Both the position numbers and the translations under genes were made by a program. 64,000 nt of DNA from NCBI GenBank assembly GCA_020852175.1, contig JADZBH010000033.1, positions 33,521-97,520 of the forward strand, read 5' to 3'. The stretch comes from Bryobacterales bacterium. Lineage in GTDB: Bacteria > Acidobacteriota > Terriglobia > Bryobacterales > Bryobacteraceae. The notes under the pieces are model-generated. The model was given only the letters and a program-made list of their open reading frames with translations. It ran no database searches and was not told the origin of the DNA. Positions 34,637 to 43,774 of this stretch are shown piece by piece (within the stretch, counting starts at the first letter, position 1; each line of letters starts with the position of its first letter).

Positions 34637-35878
34637 ATGCTGAAACGTTTCCGGACACAACTCGCCGTCTTCTTCGCCGTCATCGGACCGGGCTTCATCA
34701 CCGCCGTCGTCGATAATGACGCGGGCGGCATCTTCACTTACTCCCAGGCCGGCGCCAAGTACGGTTATCTGCCCCTGTGGACTCTCCTGCCCATCACGCT
34801 TCTGCTGATCGTCACCCAGGAGATGTGCTCCCGCATGGGCGCCGTCAGCGGCAAGGGCCTCTCCGACCTCATCCGGGAGGAGTTCGGGCTTCGTCCCACC
34901 TTCCTCATGATGGCCGCCCTGGTGGCCGCCAACCTCACCAACGTGATGGCCAACTTCGCCGGCGTCGCCAGTTCGCTCGAACTCTTCCACATCAGCCGCT
35001 ATATTTCGGTCCCCATTGCCGCCCTCGCCGTCTGGCTGCTCATCGTGAAGGGGTCCTACGACCGCATCGAGAAGGTGTTCCTGTTCGCCTGCGTCGTCTA
35101 TGCCGGGTACATCGTATCCGGCGTGCTGGTGAAGCCGGATTGGAAAGAGGCCGCCATTTATTCGGTCCGCCCCGTTCTGATCATGGACCCCGGCTACATC
35201 ACCATGCTGAGTGGAATGGTGGGCACCTCGGTGGCGCCCTGGATGCAGTTTTATCTCCAGGCGGCCGTCGTGGAGAAGGGGATCTCAGCCCGCGACTATA
35301 ACGAGTCCCGGATCGAGGTGATCGTGGGCTGCATCGTCATGGCCGTGATCGCCTTCTTCATCATCGTCGCCTGCGCCGGCGCCATCTGGAGCCAGGGCCC
35401 CCGCGACATTGTTGACGCCACCGACGCCGCCCTGGGCCTGAAACCGTTTGGAGAGTACGCGTATCTGCTATTCTGCATCGGACTGTTCAACGCTTCTCTC
35501 TTCGCGGCCTGCATTCTGCCGCTCTCCACCGCCTACACGGTTTGCGAAGGGCTCGGGTTTGAATCCGGCGTGAACCACTCGTTCCGCGAAGCGCCCATCT
35601 TTTACTGGCTTTTCACCTTCCTGATCGTGGCCGGCGGCGGAGTCATCCTGATACCCGGCTTCCCGCTGGTGAAGATGATCCTTCTCTCGCAGGTGATCAA
35701 CGGCGTGCTGCTGCCGTTCGTGCTGATCTTCATGATCATCATCGTGAACAAGCAGCGCGTGATGAAGGAATGGACGAACTCGCCGCTCTATAACCTGGTC
35801 GCCTGGGGCGCCGTGGTCATCATGATCGGGCTCACCCTCGCGCTTGTTGGCATTACGGTACGCGGGATGGTGGGGTGA
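34637..35878 (+). CDS. NRAMP-family divalent metal transporter, non-canonical
   Basis: The 413-residue membrane protein has about 11 helices. TM1 reads GPGFITAVVDNDAGGIFT, where canonical NRAMP has DPGN; the TM6 region reads GTSVAPWMQFY where canonical NRAMP has MPHN. Loss of the TM6 Met-x-His-type ligand argues against classical Mn/Fe selectivity and for another ion, possibly Mg2+. It is coupled to the MgtE-domain protein 12 bases upstream. The family is clear; the ion is inferred. Confidence 0.87.
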   Translation: MLKRFRTQLAVFFAVIGPGFITAVVDNDAGGIFTYSQAGAKYGYLPLWTLLPITLLLIVTQEMCSRMGAVSGKGLSDLIREEFGLRPTFLMMAALVAANLTNVMANFAGVASSLELFHISRYISVPIAALAVWLLIVKGSYDRIEKVFLFACVVYAGYIVSGVLVKPDWKEAAIYSVRPVLIMDPGYITMLSGMVGTSVAPWMQFYLQAAVVEKGISARDYNESRIEVIVGCIVMAVIAFFIIVACAGAIWSQGPRDIVDATDAALGLKPFGEYAYLLFCIGLFNASLFAACILPLSTAYTVCEGLGFESGVNHSFREAPIFYWLFTFLIVAGGGVILIPGFPLVKMILLSQVINGVLLPFVLIFMIIIVNKQRVMKEWTNSPLYNLVAWGAVVIMIGLTLALVGITVRGMVG

Positions 35879-35890
35879 AGGGGCCCGCGC

Positions 35891-37147
35891 CTACCCCCAC
35901 CAACTCTCCCCTTCCGCCAGGTGCGCCTTGGCCACATCCGGGTTAATGTCGATTCCCAGTCCGGGGCGGTCGTGCACTTCGATGAAGCCATCCTTGATGT
36001 ACGGTCCGTCCAGCACCAGCAACTGATCCATCCAGCCGCCCTGGCCCGTCACCGTCTCCACGCACAGAAAATCGCGCACCGAGGCCGCCCACTGCGCATT
36101 CGCGTAGGTATTCACCTGCGACCCCGTGTTGTGCGTCGCCATCGGCAAATTGTAAACCTCTGCGAAATCGGCAATCCTTTTCGTCTCCAGGAACCCGCCC
36201 GAATTCCGCAGGTCCGGATGCAGGATGTCGCACCCCTGGTTGATGATGAAATCCTTGAAGCCCTGCCGCCGCGCCAGGTTCTCGCCCGTGCATACCGGCA
36301 CCTTCGAGCTTTCGCACAAGCGCGACCACGAACTGGTGTATTCCACGCCCAGAGGGTCCTCGAACCACAGCGGCTTGATGTTTTCCACCGCTTGCGCGAT
36401 CTGGATGCCGGTCCGCAGATCGTACTCCCAGTGGCAGTGGACCATGATGTCGTGATCCCACCCAAGGGCCTCGCGGCAGTTTTCAAATCCCTGCTGGATG
36501 TTGATCAGCTCGCGCGTGGACAGCACGCGGTTGGCCAGGTCACGCCCCTTATCCTCGCCTGGACGCGTATGCGGGAAGCCGAACTTATGCGCCGTGAACC
36601 CCGCCGGATCGGCCTTCACCTTCGCCGCCCATTCCCGGCACGATGCCTTGTCCAGCATGTTCCTGGGCGCCGCGTGATCGTACACGCGCGTCTTCTGCCG
36701 GAACCGGCCCCCTAACAGAGTGGAAGACGGCGCGCCCAGGATCTTGCCAGCCAGGTCCCACAGCGCCATGTCGATGCCCGATGCAGCCCGCATGAAGGTG
36801 TGCGCCGAACCATCCGTCCGGGTGCCGGACAGGTTGGATGACCGCAGGCCCAGCGTCGTGTAGATCACGTCGATCTCCAGCGGATCCTTGCCCACCAGCC
36901 ACGGCTTCAACGACAGGATCTGCTCCTTCACGCCAATGCCCGGAGTTCCGTAAGCCTCGGCGATGCCATACGCGCCGTTGTCGGCGGTGATCTTCACCAG
37001 CACATAGGTCCGTCCGCCTTGCAGCGTCATCGTCTGCACGTCGCGAATCCTCGTGCGGCCCTTCTCGGGAGCGGCCAGCGCATGAAAGCGGGTCAACAGC
37101 GGCGCGCCTGCCGCGGCGGCCAGGAAATGACGGCGTGAGATCGGCAT
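35891..37147 (-). CDS. Enolase-superfamily sugar-acid dehydratase-like protein with Tat signal
   Basis: The 418-residue protein starts with a twin-arginine signal (SRRHFLAAAAGAPLL). It shows the N-terminal capping domain and a barrel: HKFGF, the metal-ligand strand VHCHWEYD, LWFEDPLG, and TGENLARRQGF with DLRNSGGFLE and MATHNTGS near the end. It resembles the galactonate/mannonate dehydratase group of the mandelate racemase family. Export by Tat is usual for acidobacterial members but unusual for the family at large. It is the last gene of a long minus-strand run that includes arabinose genes. Confidence 0.87.
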   Translation of the reverse strand: MPISRRHFLAAAAGAPLLTRFHALAAPEKGRTRIRDVQTMTLQGGRTYVLVKITADNGAYGIAEAYGTPGIGVKEQILSLKPWLVGKDPLEIDVIYTTLGLRSSNLSGTRTDGSAHTFMRAASGIDMALWDLAGKILGAPSSTLLGGRFRQKTRVYDHAAPRNMLDKASCREWAAKVKADPAGFTAHKFGFPHTRPGEDKGRDLANRVLSTRELINIQQGFENCREALGWDHDIMVHCHWEYDLRTGIQIAQAVENIKPLWFEDPLGVEYTSSWSRLCESSKVPVCTGENLARRQGFKDFIINQGCDILHPDLRNSGGFLETKRIADFAEVYNLPMATHNTGSQVNTYANAQWAASVRDFLCVETVTGQGGWMDQLLVLDGPYIKDGFIEVHDRPGLGIDINPDVAKAHLAEGESWWG

Positions 37148-37183
37148 AATGTGCGAGAGCCTATCACAGCCGCCCGCGTTGTT

Positions 37184-38005
37184 TCAGCGCAAACCGATCA
37201 CTAGGAGCACCGACACGGCGATCGACAGGCCCATCGCCCGGAACCCTATGGTCCGCAACGGCGTCGCCATCGCCTTTTCCGTGCGGATGGTCATCAACTC
37301 GTAGACGTGCACCGCCGCCGGCAGCAGCATCGCAGCCGCCGCGACGGGACTTACCCACCAGGCCGCGACGCCCAGCGACGCCATCACGGCCTGCATCACC
37401 CAGGCCGCCCGGATGTAGACCGGCGACTCGGCGCGCCGGGCCTTCGCCGAGATCCGCGACTCCAGTCTCGTGTGCACGACAAGGATCCCCGCCGCCGCCT
37501 GCGCCGCCGACAACAGCCACAGCCAGGCCGCCCACTGTGACACCGTATCTTCGAGCGACATCGCCACGGCCATTCCGGTTGACGCCAGTCCGAACGCGCT
37601 GATGATTTGCAAGCTCACCGAACGCTGCCGGTTCTTCACCGTCATCCACACCGCGTAGACCGTCATCGCCACCGCACCCGCGCCAAAGGCGATCAGCCAG
37701 GAGATCTGCCAGCGCATCGCCATCAACGCGCCACAGGTGGCCATCACCGGCGCCAGCGACAGCACCCACCGCCGCGCCACCGGCGTCTCCGGTTTTGCAT
37801 CCCGCCATACCCACTTCTGGCGGGCCAGCACCACCAGCGGTTCGCGTACCAGGAACATCGCCGCGGCGGCGGCCAGCGCGGGAATCACCACCCAGTGCCA
37901 GCGCCAGGCGATGAGCGCCGCGCACACCGCCGGCTGCACCAACATCGAAATTGCTCCATGCTCGCGAGGCCACATCGACACACCGCTCTTGCTCTCGCCC
38001 CTCAT
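37184..38005 (-). CDS. YwiC-like integral membrane protein
   Basis: The 273-residue protein has about eight hydrophobic helices. The segment WPREHGAISMLVQP near the N-terminus matches the PKEHGA signature of YwiC-like proteins, whose function is unknown. The ATG at 38005 is followed by a second at 37975 directly before WPREHG, and either could be used. It sits between the araD-type gene (39 bases upstream) and the enolase-superfamily gene. Confidence 0.8.
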   Translation of the reverse strand: MRGESKSGVSMWPREHGAISMLVQPAVCAALIAWRWHWVVIPALAAAAAMFLVREPLVVLARQKWVWRDAKPETPVARRWVLSLAPVMATCGALMAMRWQISWLIAFGAGAVAMTVYAVWMTVKNRQRSVSLQIISAFGLASTGMAVAMSLEDTVSQWAAWLWLLSAAQAAAGILVVHTRLESRISAKARRAESPVYIRAAWVMQAVMASLGVAAWWVSPVAAAAMLLPAAVHVYELMTIRTEKAMATPLRTIGFRAMGLSIAVSVLLVIGLR

Positions 38006-38044
38006 CGCAACCTCGCTGCTTTCTTCCGGTCCACGCGCGAAACC

Positions 38045-38743
38045 TTAACGATCCGGCTGGCCATAGTATTTGCCGGGACCGTGCTTTCTCAGAAAATGCT
38101 TATCCAGCAGGGCTTGCGAAATCGCCTGCCCGCCTCCCAGCGTCTCCGTCAACGCCGCCATGTGCGCCACCTCTTCCAGCACCACGGCGTTGTGAGCCGC
38201 CTCGGAGGCGGTGCGGCCCCAGGCAAACGGCCCATGCTGGGCCACCAGCACGGCTGGCATCCGCATCGGGTCGAGCCCCTGAAAACGCCTGACAATGACG
38301 GCGCCCGTGTTGTGCTCGTAGTCATCGGCGACCTCGGCGCCGGCCATCCGCGACGTCACGGGCACGGGACCGTGGAAGTAGTCGGCGTGCGTCGTTCCCA
38401 GGCAGGGAATTTCGCGCCGCGCCTGCGCCCATGCGGTAGCGTAACGCGAGTGGGTGTGCACGATGCCGCCCACGCCGGGGAACTCGCGGTACAGCACGAG
38501 ATGCGTGGCCAGGTCCGACGAGGGCCGCAATGCGCCCTCCACCGCGGCGCCGTCTTCCAGCGACACCACCACGAGGTCGCGCGCGGCCAGCTTTTCGTAG
38601 GGCACGCCGCTCGGCTTGATCACCACCAGCCCCGCTTCGCGGTCGATGCCGCTCACGTTGCCGAAGGTGTAGAGCACCAGGCCGCGCCTGACGATTTCGA
38701 GGTTGGCTTCGAGCACCTCCTCGCGCAGCCGGTCCAGGCTCAT
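38045..38743 (-). CDS. araD: L-ribulose-5-phosphate 4-epimerase
   Basis: The 232-residue class II aldolase-fold enzyme shows the zinc His pair in IVHTHSRYATAWAQ and the distal His in LVAQHGPFAWG, with FGNVSGID and KPSGVPYEKL as substrate/phosphate-binding loops. The segment TTHADYFHGPVPVT is typical of AraD. It converts L-ribulose 5-phosphate to D-xylulose 5-phosphate. The ATG at 38743 overlaps the upstream kinase stop by 4 bases; the longer open frame lies within the kinase gene. Confidence 0.93.
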   Translation of the reverse strand: MSLDRLREEVLEANLEIVRRGLVLYTFGNVSGIDREAGLVVIKPSGVPYEKLAARDLVVVSLEDGAAVEGALRPSSDLATHLVLYREFPGVGGIVHTHSRYATAWAQARREIPCLGTTHADYFHGPVPVTSRMAGAEVADDYEHNTGAVIVRRFQGLDPMRMPAVLVAQHGPFAWGRTASEAAHNAVVLEEVAHMAALTETLGGGQAISQALLDKHFLRKHGPGKYYGQPDR

Positions 38744-40326
38744 GACCCTGCTCCTCGCACGTGGGCGGCGATGGAGCGGAGACGAGGCAGCACTCCCCCG
38801 GCGGAGACCGGTTCGCTCGATGCCTGCCCGAAGCCGAAGTAGAGCTTCGAATAGAGTTCGAACAGTTCGTCGCTCACGGCCGCCTGCGAGGCTTCGGGTT
38901 CGATGGTACGGAACTTGGGGCACAGGGCGTCCTGCGCCTCTTCGACCGTGCGGAAGGCGCCCGCTGCCAGGAAGGCGAAGATGGCCGAGCCCAGGCTGGT
39001 GACGTCGGACTCCGGTACCAGAACCGGTTTGTTCAGCACGTTCGCGTAGACGCGGTTCAGCACGTTGTTCCGGCGCGGAATGCCTCCGCCGTTGATGACG
39101 CGGCGGATGGGCGTGCCGCCCTGCTCCATGCGCTCCAGAATGATGCGTGTGTGGAAAGCGGTGCCCTCGATGGCGGCGAACAGTTCGTCGGCGGCGGTCG
39201 AGGTAAGGTTCCAGCCGAAGGTGGCGCCGCCGAGTTCGGGATTCACCAGCACCGTGCGGTCGCCGTTGTCCCAGGTGAGCCGCAGCAGCCCTGTCTGTCC
39301 TGCTTTGTGGTTTTCGGTCTCCGCCGACAGCGTGCCCGCGTTCGTGCCCGCGCGGCGGGCGATGGCGTCAAAGATGTCGCCCGTCGCCGAAAGGCCGGCC
39401 TCCACGCCGGTCATCTTCGGATGCACGGAGCCGGGCACCACGCCGCAGAGGCCGCGGATCAGCCGCGTTTCAGGGCTTGCGGCGATGATGCAGGTGGAGG
39501 TTCCCACCACGTTCACGACGTCGCCCACGCGGCAGTTGGCGCCGATGGCGTCCCAGTGAGCGTCGAAAGCGCCCACGGGGATGGGAATGCCCGTGCGAAG
39601 ACCGAGTTTCTCGGCCCACTCGGGAGCCAGATGCCCGGCCAGTTTGTCCGACGTGGCATAGCGTCCGGTGATCTTGGAGCGCACGCCATCGAGCACGGGA
39701 TCGACCGCGCTCAGAAAATCCTGCGGCGGCAGGCCGTCCCACTTCGGATTCCACATCCACTTGTGGCCCATGGCGCAAATGCTGCGGGGCAGGGCGCCGG
39801 GATCGGTGATGCCGCACAGTGTGGCCGCCACCATGTCGCAGTGTTCGAGCGCGGTGACGAAGCGCGAGCGCTTGTCCGGGTTGTGGCGCAGCCAATGGAG
39901 AAGCTTCGAGAAGCCCCATTCGGAGCTGTAGGCGCCGCCGCACCAGTCGATGGCCTCGACGCCCATTTTGTGCGCCGTTTCGGTGATCAGCAGGGCTTCG
40001 CGCCAGGAGCGGTGGTCGCACCAGAGGTAGTAGTCGTTCAGCGGTTCGAGGTTCTCGCCGACGGGCACGACGCTGGAGCCGGTGGTATCCAGCGCGATGG
40101 CCTCCACCTGTTCGCCTTTCACGCGGGCGCTGGCCAGCGCGGCTTGCGTGGCTTCGGCCAGGGCGCGCATGTGATCGTCATGCGACTGCGTGGCGTGGTC
40201 CGGGTCGTCCTTCCGGCGATGCAAAGGGTATTCGGCGGCGCCTGAGCCGAGACGGCCGCGTTCGGAATCCATCAGCGACACGCGCACGCTCAACGTGCCG
40301 AAATCCACTCCAGCGACGATGCTCAT
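38740..40326 (-). CDS. araB: FGGY-family ribulokinase
   Basis: The 528-residue FGGY kinase begins GVDFGTLSVRVSLMD (phosphate-binding loop). It contains ALDTTGSSVVP and LWCDHRS (substrate Asp region), GAFDAHWDAIG (catalytic Asp) and the ADP-binding INGGGIPRRNNVL. These patterns match ribulokinases that phosphorylate L-ribulose. The coupled araD-like gene downstream and isomerase upstream complete an L-arabinose route. The gap to the isomerase gene is 18 bases. Confidence 0.92.
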   Translation of the reverse strand: MSIVAGVDFGTLSVRVSLMDSERGRLGSGAAEYPLHRRKDDPDHATQSHDDHMRALAEATQAALASARVKGEQVEAIALDTTGSSVVPVGENLEPLNDYYLWCDHRSWREALLITETAHKMGVEAIDWCGGAYSSEWGFSKLLHWLRHNPDKRSRFVTALEHCDMVAATLCGITDPGALPRSICAMGHKWMWNPKWDGLPPQDFLSAVDPVLDGVRSKITGRYATSDKLAGHLAPEWAEKLGLRTGIPIPVGAFDAHWDAIGANCRVGDVVNVVGTSTCIIAASPETRLIRGLCGVVPGSVHPKMTGVEAGLSATGDIFDAIARRAGTNAGTLSAETENHKAGQTGLLRLTWDNGDRTVLVNPELGGATFGWNLTSTAADELFAAIEGTAFHTRIILERMEQGGTPIRRVINGGGIPRRNNVLNRVYANVLNKPVLVPESDVTSLGSAIFAFLAAGAFRTVEEAQDALCPKFRTIEPEASQAAVSDELFELYSKLYFGFGQASSEPVSAGGVLPRLRSIAAHVRGAGS

Positions 40327-40344
40327 GCCCGCGCTCCCCGGCGT

Positions 40345-41748
40345 TCAGTTGTGACGATAGACATCCCAACCAAGATACTTCGTCGTGGCCTCATGCACCG
40401 CGCCGGCGCAGGTGGAGAAACTGCCGGCCACGTGGTGTTCAAAGCCCTCTTCGCAGATGTAGCGCAGCAGCGATTGCAAGTTGGAGATGCGCACGACGCC
40501 CGCGCCGCCGAAGGTGGCGAGCGGATCGTTGGTGAACTCTCCCTGTCCGACATAGCCGCGGATGACGCCGCTGTCGTCGCCGGTGGAGAAGCGGGCGAAG
40601 GTCATGGCGCCGGCCTTGACGCGGCCCACGCAGGTGCCAAAGGTGTTCTCGCGGCCGACCGTGCCGGCGATGATCTCCTGGAAGTCCATCCGGACATCCT
40701 CGAAGAAGTGCTTGGGCAGGTTCGAGCAGTGGAAGCAGACGGCTTTGTCGGGGTCGCCGCCGTAGTTGTTGTTCCAGTCCAGCAGCGCGCTGGGCGTTCC
40801 CGAGGCCAGACGCATGGCGTGCATGCCGATGACGCCGGCCACGTCCACCTCGCAACCGGAGGACATGAGGCCGTTGGACATCATGCTCATGATGGTGCAG
40901 GGCACGACGCCGAAGTACTCCTCCATGGAAGTCCAGCATTGAATGGCGCTGACGTCGAGCGAGTGATCGCGCATCCAGCCTTCGATGACGGCGCCCATCC
41001 TGGCCATCTTGAGCAGGGAGTCGGAGGGGATGCCGTCGGTAGGCACATAGTCGCGGATCTCGTCGAGTTTGGTGGCGGCGCGAGCGTCGGTGGGATCCAT
41101 GCGCTCAATGCGGCCGAAGATCTCGGACAGGTCGATGGGCTCGACGGTGATGCCGTTGCGCTCGAGGATTTTCTCGCTGTAGCGAACGGTGTTGAAGGCC
41201 GCCGGGCGCGCGCCGATGGCTCCCACGCGCAGGCGGCGCAGGCCCTTGACGGTGCGGCAGACGGCGGCGAACCAGTCGAGGTCGGTCTGGAATTCGACGC
41301 TGTCAGGCGACTCGGTGTGTAGCGTGGTGAGCGAGTAAGGGATGCCGTACTGTTTCAGGTTGTTGCAGGCCGACATCTTGCCGCAGAAGCTGTCGCGGCG
41401 GTCGGCGATGGTCATTTTCCCGGCCGTGTCGGGCGTGGCCTGGATCAGCACGGGCACCGGGAGGGCGGCATCGCGGAGGGCTTCGGCGATCGAGCGTTCC
41501 TCGCCGAAGTTGGGCAATGTGACGATGATGCCGTCGATCGCCGCGGCGTGGGTGCGGAAGAGGGCGGCGCAGCGAAGAGCCTCCTCGCGTGTTTCGACGG
41601 CTCCATGCTGGGAATCGGCCGTGCCGAGCACGACGGCTTTATGGCCGGCCGCTTCCAGGGCGCGGAGAATTTCCTCGCGGCCCGAACGCGCCAGGTGGCC
41701 GGGAAAGAAACCGCGGTTGCCGACGATCACTCCGAACGTGTTGGACAT
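40345..41748 (-). CDS. L-fucose/L-arabinose isomerase family protein
   Basis: The 467-residue protein has the sugar isomerase fold of the FucI/AraA superfamily: FGVIVGNRGFFPG at the N-terminus, TLPNFGEERS, QCWTSMEEYFG (metal-ligand Glu region), SSGCEVDVAGVIGMHA and FHCSNLPKHF. Its place directly before ribulokinase and ribulose-phosphate epimerase genes suggests it is the L-arabinose isomerase of this operon, though its sequence is not the classical E. coli AraA type. Related proteins act on L-fucose or other aldoses. Confidence 0.85.
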   Translation of the reverse strand: MSNTFGVIVGNRGFFPGHLARSGREEILRALEAAGHKAVVLGTADSQHGAVETREEALRCAALFRTHAAAIDGIIVTLPNFGEERSIAEALRDAALPVPVLIQATPDTAGKMTIADRRDSFCGKMSACNNLKQYGIPYSLTTLHTESPDSVEFQTDLDWFAAVCRTVKGLRRLRVGAIGARPAAFNTVRYSEKILERNGITVEPIDLSEIFGRIERMDPTDARAATKLDEIRDYVPTDGIPSDSLLKMARMGAVIEGWMRDHSLDVSAIQCWTSMEEYFGVVPCTIMSMMSNGLMSSGCEVDVAGVIGMHAMRLASGTPSALLDWNNNYGGDPDKAVCFHCSNLPKHFFEDVRMDFQEIIAGTVGRENTFGTCVGRVKAGAMTFARFSTGDDSGVIRGYVGQGEFTNDPLATFGGAGVVRISNLQSLLRYICEEGFEHHVAGSFSTCAGAVHEATTKYLGWDVYRHN

Positions 41749-41760
41749 GGGGAAAAACCT

Positions 41761-41979
41761 TTAGGATCGCTTGCGAGGCAGATGGGCGTAGGAGTAGCCG
41801 AGGCCCACGGCGAGCAGCACGGCGCCCCACCAGATGCCGGCGTGAAGTTCGTGCAGCACGGGAGGTTGCGCCGGAGGCACGGCCAGCGAGTAAAGGCCGT
41901 AGCCCAGGATGAGGGCGCCATAGATGGTGAGCAGGGCGCCGATGAAGAACCAGATGGAGATGCCGGAACCGGTGTGCAT
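41761..41979 (-). CDS. Small two-helix membrane protein of the symporter operon
   Basis: The 72-residue protein has two hydrophobic helices (SIWFFIGALLTIYGALILGY and GIWWGAVLLAVGLGYSY) separated by a proline-rich loop. It lies 4 bases after the SSS symporter gene and 12 before the isomerase gene. I recognise no family; position suggests an accessory subunit or conserved operon partner of the transporter. Confidence 0.75.
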   Translation of the reverse strand: MHTGSGISIWFFIGALLTIYGALILGYGLYSLAVPPAQPPVLHELHAGIWWGAVLLAVGLGYSYAHLPRKRS

Positions 41980-41983
41980 GGGA

Positions 41984-43663
41984 TTACCAGAAGATCAGGT
42001 TAAGAACGATGAAAACAAGGGAAACGGCCACGGCCCAGAAGGCGGGCCTGTGGTGGAGCGGCGCCTGTTCCTCGCCGGGAATGTGAGTGCAGCCGTAGAC
42101 GAGTCCGGCGAGTTCCGGCTCCGGTTTCGGACGGGTGCAGTAGCTGACCGCGACGGTGACAGCGACGCAGATGATCCACGACCAGAGGCCGCGGTACATG
42201 TTTTCGGCCATGTCCCTGGCGTGTTCGGAGAAGGCGATATACCGGATGGCGGAGGGGTCGGCCTTGACCCAGGCCCACATGGCGATGGAGCCGAGCGTGC
42301 CGGACAGCAGTCCCCAGAAGCCGCCGGCCGGGGTGGCGCGCTTCCAGAGCATGCCGAGGATGACCGTGCCGAACAGTGGTGCGATGAAGAAACTGAACAG
42401 GGCCTGGACGTAGTCCATGATGCTTTGGAACTGCATGACGAGGTAGGCGGTGCCGATGCTGACCAGGACGCCGAGGATGGTGCACCAGCGGCCCATGGCG
42501 ACATAGTGGCCGTCGGTGGCATCTTTTCGCATCAGCGCGCGGTAGATGTCGTAGGTCCAGACGGTGGCGAATGCGCTGACGTTGCCCGCCATGCCGGACA
42601 TGAAGCCGGCGATGAGGGCCGTGATACCGAGTCCCATAAGGCCGGGACCGCAGTAGCGGGCGAGCATGAGAGGCAGAACCTCGTTGTAGCTGTGGCCGCC
42701 CGTGGCGATGGCCTCGGCTTCTCCGGTGAGCTTGAACGGCAGCACGGCGAGGCCCAGCAGGCCCGGGAGGATGACGATGAACGGCACCATCATCTTGAAG
42801 GCGGCGCCAATGATGGGAGCGAGTTGGGCCGAACGGAGATCCTTGGCCGCCAGGACGCGCTGGACCACGAGGAAATCGGTGGTCCAGTAGCCGAAGCTGA
42901 TCACCCAGCCGAGGCCGAGGACGATCCCGGTCCAATGGATGCCCATGGGGTTGCCGGTGAACGAGCCGAGCGTGGACCAGGCGTGGATGTAGCTGTCCGA
43001 GCCGAGGTTGGCGATGATGCGAGCCTTGAGTCCGGTGAAGCCGCCTGCCTCGACCAGGCCGAGACTGGGGATCAGCATGGCGCCGAACCAGATGAGGAAG
43101 AACTGGAGCACCTCATTAAAGATGGCCGAGCGGAGACCGCCCAGGGCGACGTAGATCGCGACCGTGATCGAGGAGACCCAGATGGAGAAGTTGATATCCC
43201 AGCCGAGGACGACCTTCATGACCAGGGCCATGGAGTACATATTGATGCCGGACATGAGGACCGTCATGAAGGCGAAGGTGACGGCCGAAAGGGCGCGGGA
43301 AGGTTCGCCAAACCGGAGTTGGAGGTAGCCGGGGACGGAGTGGGTTTTCGAGATGTAGTAGAAGGGCATCATGACGATGCCGAGGAAGAGCATGGCGGGA
43401 ATGGCGCCAATCCAATACCAGTGAACGGAGAGAATGCCGTATTGATAGGCGGCGGCGGCCCAGCCCATGAGTTCGAGCGATCCGAGGTTGGCCGAGAGGA
43501 AGGAGAGGCCTGCGATCCAGGCGGTCATTTCCCGGCCGGCCAGGAAGAAGTCGTCGCCGGTGGAGGCGCGGCCCTTGAGGTAGTAGCCGATGTAGAGGAC
43601 GAAGGCGAAGTAGATGGCGATGATCGCGAGATCAAGCGGAGAAAGCGCGATGAGATGAGTCAT
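41984..43663 (-). CDS. Sodium:solute symporter (SSS/SGLT) family transporter
   Basis: The 559-residue protein has about 14 hydrophobic segments. Family-like regions are DDFFLAGREMTAWIAGLSFLSANLGSLE, VPGYLQLRFGEPSRAL, YVALGGLRSAIFNEVLQ and the core GNVSAFATVWTYDIYR. These proteins couple inward Na+ movement to uptake of sugars or organic acids. Being first of the isomerase/kinase/epimerase set, it is the likely pentose importer of the cytoplasmic membrane. Confidence 0.92.
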   Translation of the reverse strand: MTHLIALSPLDLAIIAIYFAFVLYIGYYLKGRASTGDDFFLAGREMTAWIAGLSFLSANLGSLELMGWAAAAYQYGILSVHWYWIGAIPAMLFLGIVMMPFYYISKTHSVPGYLQLRFGEPSRALSAVTFAFMTVLMSGINMYSMALVMKVVLGWDINFSIWVSSITVAIYVALGGLRSAIFNEVLQFFLIWFGAMLIPSLGLVEAGGFTGLKARIIANLGSDSYIHAWSTLGSFTGNPMGIHWTGIVLGLGWVISFGYWTTDFLVVQRVLAAKDLRSAQLAPIIGAAFKMMVPFIVILPGLLGLAVLPFKLTGEAEAIATGGHSYNEVLPLMLARYCGPGLMGLGITALIAGFMSGMAGNVSAFATVWTYDIYRALMRKDATDGHYVAMGRWCTILGVLVSIGTAYLVMQFQSIMDYVQALFSFFIAPLFGTVILGMLWKRATPAGGFWGLLSGTLGSIAMWAWVKADPSAIRYIAFSEHARDMAENMYRGLWSWIICVAVTVAVSYCTRPKPEPELAGLVYGCTHIPGEEQAPLHHRPAFWAVAVSLVFIVLNLIFW

Positions 43664-43774
43664 GGCTGGCGGCCTTGGACGCCCAGGCCCGCTGCAAGAG
43701 CTTACACACCATATCCGGCGGAGGGCGGGAAGTCAAATGAAAAGCCGGGAGAAGGTGTACGAGCGCACGCGGAG

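Noticed and set aside
38500..39100. Replication origin at the skew switch
   Set aside because: No dnaA, dnaN, DnaA-box cluster or AT-rich unwinding region was seen; the point lies inside a coupled operon.
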